A stretch of 64,000 nt of DNA. It comes from Naganishia liquefaciens (lineage: Eukaryota; Basidiomycota; Tremellomycetes; Filobasidiales; Filobasidiaceae). A program made the position numbers and the translations under genes. The notes below the pieces were generated by a model. It worked only from the letters and a program-made list of their open reading frames with translations. It was not told the DNA's origin and did no database searches. Where the stretch lies: assembly GCA_013423385.1 (NCBI GenBank), contig BLZA01000011.1:557174-621173 (forward strand), read 5' to 3'. Shown piece after piece: positions 57,790-64,000 of this stretch. The number at the start of each line of letters is the position of its first letter. Position 1 is the first letter of the stretch.

Positions 57790-60060
57790 CCCAAGTGCAA
57801 CCTGCCACATCACTCCCCAAGCACCTGACATGGAGCAAGAACATCAAGCCAAGAAACGGGGCTCCACATGCTGGCGCAGACCGGACGGTAGGTCAGATGT
57901 TCTACATATCTCCCAAAGCTGGAGAGCTGGTTCTACTTGCGCATGCTACTTCACGCCGTCCGTTCGCCTCAGTCATTCGATCATCTCCGCACATACGAAG
58001 GGGTGCTCTATGACGATGTCCAAAATGCATCTAGGGCTCGACATCTCCTCAGAGATGATCGCGAATGGGATGTCTGTCTGGGGGAAGCAGCTGGCTTTCA
58101 GCTGGGCAATCAGCTACGTCAATATTCCTCAATTATCACCTGCGATCACGACGGCGTCGATGTGCAGCGTTTGTACACTCGACACTTCCATACTCTGTCC
58201 GGGGATACCCCACGCTTACTCGACCGGGATTGTGGTTTGGAAGATCCACCATTGGATCAGATCCGAGACACCTGCTTAGTGATATTCCAGAAAGCCACCA
58301 CTTCCGTAGATCCTGCGCGCGATCTCCTTTGCTTTCGGCTTCCTCAGCCTCCAGGCAATGTTCCCATTGTTCTGGCGCGGTTCAATGCCCTGAATGACGA
58401 ACAGCTCAAATACTATCTGAGACAGTCGGCAGAACGAATCCAACGATAGGGCCCGCTCATTTAGAGAGACATCGAGCAGATGAACGTGGTTCCCTCTATC
58501 ATGCGAGCTGTGAAAGTTACGTGTTTCAGACTCAATCGCACTCGTAGGATCGATGCGTAAGGCTTGTTCCTGGCAGGAGACATGTCGCGCCTTTTCTTCT
58601 TGCAAGGCCCCGGCGGTACCGGGAAGACATTCATTGAGAACCATGTTCTGGCAACAGTACGCGTGGCGGGGTGCGTCGCTTCAGCCGTAGCTTCCTCGGG
58701 CATCGCCTCGCTGCTGCTCAATGGATGGAGAACGGTCCACATCAGGCTCAAATTGCCTCTAGACGCCAAGGCCATTTGCTCTCTGCCTATTGCCACGGAG
58801 TCTATGTTGGCTCAGCTTCTTCGACGCACAAGCCTGATAATGTGGGATGAGGCGTCCATGCAATCCCGCCGTTGCGAAGTGCAGTGGATCGCAGACTTCG
58901 CGATATCAGAGACGACTCCTTATGGAGAAATCACCACCGCCTATGGGGGTGATTGGGCTCACACTCTTCGACTCGTTCCGAACAGTTATCCCGGTAACAT
59001 CGTGCAAGCTTGCCTGCAGCGATCCCCTCCATGGCGCCATATGACAACTTTGCGCCCTAGTGCACCACGTGCGACTGACTCGTCTAGGACTTCTCGCGCG
59101 GGAGCAGACGCATATAGCCGACTTTTCTGTCTGGCTGTTGCGCGCGGGAAAAAGGGCTTGTACATGAATCCTCAAGGCCCAATACCAATCCCACCTTCCG
59201 TTAAAGCACCCGCCCTCAGATTATCCCAGAAGGGGTCGCTCGCGTGGAACACGGTGTACGAGAACCTCTTCAGCAGCCGCTCATTGATCACTGCTATAAC
59301 GGCATACGACAAAGACTGCTTCGTCCAGACGGTCCACCTTGTTAGCATGTTTCGGTGAGCGGTCCATCCTCGCTGCAAAGAATGCAGCCGTCTCGGAGTA
59401 GCTGCCGGGAGACGTTGGGGTGTTTCAAAGTGTAGATTCCATCTCAAGACAGCATGAGGAACGCTACCTGGACCTGACATTCCAGTCGAGCTCCTGAACT
59501 CCTTCGGTTTCCCCGGATTACCCCTCTCAGAGACAGTGCTGAAAATTGGCTCTCCCAACCTCCTGCTTCGAATTTGAGCCTTGAGGGGCCTTTGCAATGG
59601 CACCAGGCTCATCGTGACAAATATGTGCACAAGGCTCTTGGAGGCGATTATCATCACCGGTGACTTTCGGCGCAACAAGGTGATCATTCCCCGTCACGCC
59701 CTGGGCTACGACAGCAATTCGGTCTTGCGCTTCCGACGCCTGACAGTACATTGACTAACGGATAGCTCATGGTAGGATATAGGTGAAAATGAGGCGTCTT
59801 GAATTTCCCGTAAAACTGGGTTTCGCCTTGACCATGAACAAGTCATCTAATCGTTGAAAGTGGTCGGGCTGGACCTCGCATCGGACGTCTTGGCTCACGG
59901 CCAATTTACGTTGCCCTCCGAGAGCCACAACTCCTGCTAATGTGGCTGTTCTTTTGCAAAATGACCGTAATGGTCGGCTTGACAAGACGCGCAATTTCGT
60001 TTATTGACAGATTGTACAAGGTCAAACTTCAACATCGAATAAGCACTTCATATTGTCCAC
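57790..60060 (+). mobile_element. Decayed Helitron (rolling-circle transposon), helicase half only
   Basis: Fragments of a Helitron Pif1-type helicase appear in the family's order but in different frames. They are TVGQMFYISPKAGELV (57885-57935), MLLHAVRSPQSFDHLRTYEG with DDREWDVCLGEAA and QLGNQLRQY (57943-58125), LFFLQGPGGTGKTFIENHVL (Walker A, 58600-58640), AVASSGIASLLLNGWRTVHI, LIMWDEASMQ (Walker B, 58836-58863), ELLNSFGFPGLPLSETVLKI near 59490, NGTRLIVTNMCTRLLEAIII with TGDFRRNKVIIPR (59597-59695) and EFPVKLGFALTMNKS (59800-59845), followed by LASDVLAHGQF. The Rep (HUH) half that should precede it is absent between the tRNA and 57790, so the copy is 5'-truncated, and it carries several frame breaks and a gap between 58950 and 59450. 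It cannot make an active protein. Confidence 0.85.
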
Positions 60061-60090
60061 TGGTGTCTCAGACTAATCTCCACGCAATGG

Positions 60091-60109
60091 ACCCGTTTTT
60101 AAAACGGGT
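60091..60109. repeat. Perfect palindrome downstream of the Helitron helicase
   Basis: ACCCGTTTT and AAAACGGGT form a perfect 9-bp inverted repeat around a single T. It lies just after the helicase remnant, where Helitrons carry a terminal hairpin, although no clear CTRR end follows. Confidence 0.8.
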
Positions 60110-60261
60110 GAGCACAAAACTTGTTCAAGAGATCACATAGATGAAACCCCCTATACTCACGATGATAAGTGATCGGTCGAGATCTGGCGCGCGCGGGCCA
60201 GCTCGCGGGGTAGCTCATGGGTAGCTCGCGGGGTATAGCCTGTGGGGAACAATCAAACATA

Positions 60262-60323
60262 ATCTAGGAACATTGGATGAAACAATAGTCGAAACAACGA
60301 ATGAAACAATGAATGGAACAATG
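60262..60323 (+). repeat. 12-nt repeat block, left
   Basis: Imperfect tandem of a 12-nt unit of the form GATGAAACAATA / AATGGAACAATG. Read in one frame it gives ETTNETMNGTM, that is (D/N)-(E/G)-T-(M/I). A matching block lies at 62062-62235. Confidence 0.8.
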
Positions 60324-60487
60324 CTCTCCTCTCGTTCGGATCGGCATCAGCCCTCCTTCAAATCCAAGAAAGGGGATATCATGCTGCCCGATGAAATCCC
60401 TTATATTGCAACCCAATCCAGCCGCCACCTTTTGCTTGCCCCCTCTGTCTGTTTCGGAGTCCCCCGCTATCAGTGCCTTCCCGAAAC

Positions 60488-61842
60488 ATGGACCGCTACG
60501 ATCCACGTCCTCCCGAGCACGTTCACCTCCGCGACGCCCAGCCGCCTCTGCCTACTGTGGCCGACCGACGGCAACAGCGACGCGAATTCCGCGAGACGGA
60601 AGAATGGGCGAAACGCCGAGAGGATCTCATGGTCGATGCCCTCGACCGCTTCTCACCAATCGTTGACGAAACTCTCGAGCGAATGGAACAACGAATACAA
60701 ATAGTCGGCGAGATTCTGTCCCGCGCAGAGCTGGCCGAGATTTCGGCGCCGCCTGGAATGATTCCCGTAAGTCGCCTTCGTTTGCCTTTCCACAGCTCTC
60801 ACTGAATACTTTTGTGCTCAGCCCCCGGCTCGCACCGATCAACTTCTCGCCATCGTCAACTCGTTGCGCAACGGCATTCCCGCGCCCATGCGACTCCGCC
60901 CCCGATCTTCGACAAACGCTCGATCGTTCGCCCTGGACGGTCGACTTCTTGCTCCGGATGGCCGCCGCACCGTGGGCCGTCGATCGCCACCATCCCGCAC
61001 TCACAGCATCTGCTGTCTGGGAAGCTGCTCAACATCTAGAGAGCGTCGCTTTCGTTCCATAGGTCCGTGTCAAGACGACGTCCTTTGACGATCTTGAAGA
61101 GGTGCTCGACTTCCTGCATGTGAGTTTGAGCGCAAGCGGTCTTTACATCTCACTGACCACGTCAGCCATCCAGGACAACAATCCCAAGTCGGACCACAAG
61201 GTGGTCCCTATGCAATCTCAGCTGTACGAGCTCCGCGGCAAGTTTAACGAGGTCACCGAGATTTACATCGGCGCGACTTTCCGCAAGGCGAGCGAGAGAG
61301 CCGCCGAAGACATGGCGGCAATGTCGAAAGCGGAAACGGCATTTTCGCATCGACTCGCCCGACTGGCGCCTGGAGAACTGTTTGAAAGCTTCGTCCTCCA
61401 CGAGCTGGTCGTGCACGACATCCCTACACAAGTGCCGCGGTTCTCCGACACGCCCCTCACGAACAGCTAGCTGTGGAGACTCCATTCCGAGCTGTGGCCC
61501 GTCGAGCAGCTCGTGATTGCAGCTGCGGGTCCTTGGTCGTAAGTTCTGCCCTCCCGACTTTATTTGATTAATGACTCATTCGGCTATGAATAGCTGGAAC
61601 TCGGCTCCCGGCGGATCCACGGTGCTCGATCTTCAAATCAGTCAAGAAACCGAGGACATCCTTGACACGGTCAGGAACGAATACGCCTTGCCCGCTCCTC
61701 TCCCACAGTCGGTCGCCCTTCCGCAAGACCAGGCGACAGCGATCACCCGACACTATCACCAGTTGCAAAGAACATTTGCCCGACCAGACCGACCAAACCA
61801 GATCGAAATGGCCGACGCGGCTCCCCAGGGTTTTTTGACATA
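60488..61842 (+). pseudogene. Orphan coding region, apparently broken
   Basis: I do not recognise the product. Three protein-like stretches occur in order: MDRYDPRPPEHVHLRDAQPP continuing to ERMEQRIQIVGEILSRAELA (60488-60766, ending at a good GTAAGT donor); TVDFLLRMAAAPWAVDRHHP then KTTSFDDLEEVLDFL and KVVPMQSQLYELRGKFNEVT with FRKASERAAEDMAAMSKAET (about 60945-61470); and WNSAPGGSTVLDLQISQETE to DAAPQGFLT (61593-61842). The first part is predicted helical, with many Arg/Glu. About three interruptions remain that I could not explain with introns, so I call it a decayed or lineage-specific gene. It sits exactly between two blocks of the same 12-nt repeat and next to the Helitron, so it may be cargo of a mobile element; this is inference. 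Confidence 0.45.
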
Positions 61843-62061
61843 AACTTTTGTAATACCACCCCAATCTGGACGCTGGATCCAACTCCCCCTACTCGCCTCC
61901 TCGTTTTCGGGGCCTTGTCTTGGCTGGTTTTTTCGGGCTATTGGTCGCCGCGCTGTTTTCACTCAAGGCAGGCCTGGCCTTCTTGCTAGGACCTGGTTCG
62001 CCGTCGTCGATCTATCTTCGCAACACGGGTAGAACCATTCTCAACCATGATCAAGACAGTC

Positions 62062-62235
62062 GCGTTCGGAAACAGTGGATGGAACAAGAGACTGAAGCGA
62101 TTGATGGAACAATGAATAAGACAACTGATCGAACGCCTGATGGCACAATCGATGGCCCAACTGATGGAACAATAGATAGGAAGAATATGTAACGAACGAA
62201 GGCACAACTGATCAAACAACGCATGAAACAGCCGA
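62062..62235 (+). repeat. 12-nt repeat block, right
   Basis: About ten diverged units related to GATGGAACAATG (for example TGATGGAACAATGAAT, GATGGCACAATCGATGG, TGATGGAACAATAGAT). One frame gives DGTMNKTTDRTPDGTIDGPT, a four-residue periodicity. Same orientation as the left block. Confidence 0.85.
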
Positions 62236-62429
62236 TGGCGCATCTTCAGTGCTTCATGACGGACCGACACGGCGCTCTGCCCACGTTCCCATCTTCGCTC
62301 AGACACATTGTCAAGGCCTTAAAACCCCCCATCCGCCCCTCCTTCATACTTGCCTTGCACGGTTACAGACAAAACTTCTGTCTTTCTGAGGACTCACCTC
62401 CGAACGGAAAAAAGAGGACGGCTACAAAT

Positions 62430-62665
62430 TGAGGAGAGCAAAGAGAATGTGCTCTCGTAGCCACATGTGTATGGTAACAAGCGTCATCTCACCAATGTAG
62501 TAACAAGGGTGTCCCTCCTTCCAGCCTCAGTGGACTGCGAAGCCCAATACTGATTGAATGGACTCACCAGAACCGCATACTGCACTTAGTCGCACCATAT
62601 CTTTGTGCTTACATAGTACAACGCTATATGTGTCGATGCTGGACTGAATTGATGACAGCGATACT
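62430..62665. repeat. Dispersed repeat, copy C (partial)
   Basis: Resembles the second half of copies A and B in the same orientation. Shared blocks are CATCTCACCAATGTAGTAAC versus the ATCCCACCCAATCC region of A, GAATGGACTCACCAGAACCG versus GACTGGACTCACCAGAGCC, TTAGTCGCAC versus TTGGTCGCAC, and ACAACGCTATATGTGTCGA versus ATAACGCTATATAGGTCTCG. Confidence 0.65.
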
Positions 62666-63153
62666 TCAACCAGTCCTATCCTTGTAACATATTCATGATC
62701 GACATACAGGGGAAATCCTCGACGTCCAACTTGCATTGGGAAGAAACATCCGTGGAAGAATGAATCGAGTTAGCGACCATATCAAGTCCTCTACATACTC
62801 ACACTTTCCCCGCAAGTCGGGCGGATGGCGGTACTCTGTGTCAGCCCTGTCAGGTCGGCTGCAAAGCTCCGATATGCCAAATCACTGGTGCCAAAGAAAA
62901 GTCTGTCGATGTGATTTAGATCCTCTTTCAGCGATTGGCAATCATCATTACGCATATACAGAAAGGACATGTGCCACCAGGGGATGTCGAGCATTATTTG
63001 TTCCGCGTCTGTAGATCGACCGTGACGAAGCAGGTCCCACAAAGTATGTCACGCCCGCCGTGAACAATCACAGCGCGGTGACTCACAGCGCCTAGCGATC
63101 AGTGAAGGCAAAGCCGCCGAAACGAGGAGCCAAGTAGTACATGTCATAGTCAT
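62527..63153 (-). CDS. Possible small secreted protein (weak)
   Basis: A tentative reading starts 35 bp after the CAP1 stop: MTMTCTTWLLVSAALPSLIA looks like a signal peptide, spliced (GTGAGT donor, CTACAG acceptor) to AEQIMLDIPWWHMSFLYMRN, then LKEDLNHIDRLFFGTSDLAY-RSFAADLTGL, and a last exon GRRGFPLYVDHEYVTRIGLV ending inside dispersed repeat C. All joins keep frame. No family recognised. The alternative is that the first part belongs to the capping protein gene in another frame (NDYDMYYLAPRFGGFAFTDR), or that nothing here is coding. Confidence 0.3.
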
Positions 63154-63187
63154 TCTTCAAATCTTAGATCATTCATCAATGGCGGGC

Positions 63188-64000
63188 CTACTTGCTCAGC
63201 TGCCCGCCTCCAGCCTTGTACGCTGCAATCTTTTCCCACTCCACTCGCTGTCTCGTCACGGGCAGGGGTCTCCGCAATCTAGACCAAACCGGTCAGAGCC
63301 TGCAATTCACGCATCCAGTCTACTTACGACTTGAAGTTCTTTTCGCCCAGATCATCGTAAGTCGTATTCAACTTCATCTGATACTCCTGCTCATTCTTCG
63401 CAATGGCGGTCACGATCGCCGAAGGCGCATTCTGACCGTCGACCTCGAACGACAAGGAAACATCCTCCTTGGCGGCCAATTGGACCTGAACACACTGTCA
63501 GCCGTGATCTTGGTCTCCACGGGATACTCACGTTTCCATTCTCAAAGTAGTGGACATCAACATGAATATTACCATTGATTGTTCCGGACTTGGGGTCTAC
63601 GGTGTACAAACTCCGCCATTGGCCGGTCCTACGGAAAAATTAGAGCGACGAGGAGATTCAAGACAACTAGCTTACCAAAAGTTCTTGGTGTTGTACTTGT
63701 TCCCTACAATGGCGATGGTATAAGTGGGGTCCGCAGCGGGGCCAGGCCGCTCCGTCGCTGCTGTCTCGGTATCGACCACAGAAGGCGCCGTTTCCGTGGA
63801 AACTTCTGGTCTAAGCGAATCGTTCTCCGTTGTCTCCTCCTCGCCAAGGTCGAAAGCCCGAGACTCTGCTTTCGCGGTTGTCTGGCTCAAAGGCTCCGCG
63901 TCATTGTTCAAGCTCTTCTCTGCGCTCTTCTCCTCTTCCAAAGGCGAAGAGGCGTCCTTGTCTCCAAGCAATGTTTCTTCCGTAGCAATAACGACAGCCT
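63188..64000 (-). CDS. CAP1: F-actin-capping protein subunit alpha, 5' part beyond the window
   Basis: Alpha subunit of the CapZ heterodimer that caps barbed ends of actin filaments. From the right edge: AVVIATEETLLGDKD, then a Glu/Ser/Thr-rich insert of about 75 residues, then DPTYTIAIVGNKYNTKNFW, TGQWRSLYTVDPKSGTINGN, IHVDVHYFENGNV, QVQLAAKEDVSLSFEV, AIVTAIAKNEQEYQMKLNTT, YDDLGEKNFK and SLRRPLPVTRQRVEWEKIAA-YKAGGGQLSK-stop. The blocks NFWxGxWRS, VHYxExGNV and LRRxLPVTRxxxxW define the family and the end position fits human CapZ alpha. No start codon is visible; the frame is open to base 64000. Four introns in this part. Confidence 0.93.

Noticed and set aside
1-64000. CRISPR arrays, rRNA genes, bacterial-type operons
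   Set aside because: None seen; the intron-rich genes and tRNA introns show a eukaryotic nuclear sequence.

Overview
This is nuclear DNA of a filamentous-fungus/yeast type, most likely a basidiomycete of the Tremellomycetes (the Cryptococcus/Kwoniella side of Agaricomycotina). The reasons are dense genes on both strands, many short spliceosomal introns (mostly 45-65 nt, GT-AG with a few GC-AG), tRNA genes with introns, and fungal-type families: palmitoylated Yck casein kinase, Slm-type TORC2 effector, Acr3 arsenite carrier, MADS-box Mcm1, Mot1, GPI-anchored mannoprotein. The assignment is inference from gene content and intron style; no search was run. Because most genes are split into many exons, coordinates are outer CDS limits (start codon to stop codon) with junctions placed by eye.

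Layout, left to right. 1-1499 (-) DPH7 (3' end outside the window), divergent from 1853-3059 (+) U1A/U2B''-type snRNP protein. 3833-5554 (+) MAP kinase kinase of the cell-wall integrity type, convergent with 6181-9196 (-) casein kinase I of the Yck type. 10087-11635 (-) Acr3. 12841-15212 (-) importin alpha, divergent from 15736-17473 (+) phosphatidylinositol synthase. 18343-19913 (-) Nudix protein of the YJR142W family. 20.4-22.3 kb is repeat-rich and gene-free, ending in a tRNA-Pro. 22763-24427 (+) is a La-related protein with a C-terminal xRRM (LARP7/Pof8 type). 24958-27583 (+) is an unrecognised disordered protein. 27854-28815 (-) GPI-anchored protein. 29459-30929 (-) LST8 and 31457-33685 (+) SLM1-like are head to head. 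34353-41158 (+) MOT1; 41752-44272 (+) MCM1; 44528-47687 (-) membrane-anchored amidohydrolase; 47859-48381 (-) SWI5; 48699-50309 (-) prenyltransferase alpha subunit; tRNA-Gln; 51000-51964 (-) CBP20; 52409-54669 (+) C2 protein of the Fic1/Inn1 type; 54756-55712 (-) TXNDC9/Plp1; 55965-56847 (+) SEC22.

From 57.6 to 62.7 kb the window becomes accessory: a second tRNA-Pro, a decayed Helitron helicase, a block of D/N-G/E-T-M/I-coding 12-nt repeats, an orphan broken coding region, a second 12-nt repeat block, and another copy of the dispersed repeat of the 20.9-22.1 kb region. The right edge holds the 3' part of the F-actin capping protein alpha gene (63188-64000, -).

Functional themes: cell wall and membrane signalling (MKK, Yck kinase, PI synthase, LST8, Slm1), RNA processing (U1A, CBP20, LARP7-like), transcription (MOT1, MCM1), traffic and cytokinesis (SEC22, importin alpha, Fic1-like, CapZ alpha). 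The most unusual observations are the LARP7/Pof8-like gene, a bidirectional LST8/SLM1 promoter, a 22-nt micro-exon in the PI synthase gene, and the fact that three unrelated sequences (tRNA-Pro with intron, the 12-nt repeat and the dispersed repeat) occur together at two places 35 kb apart.
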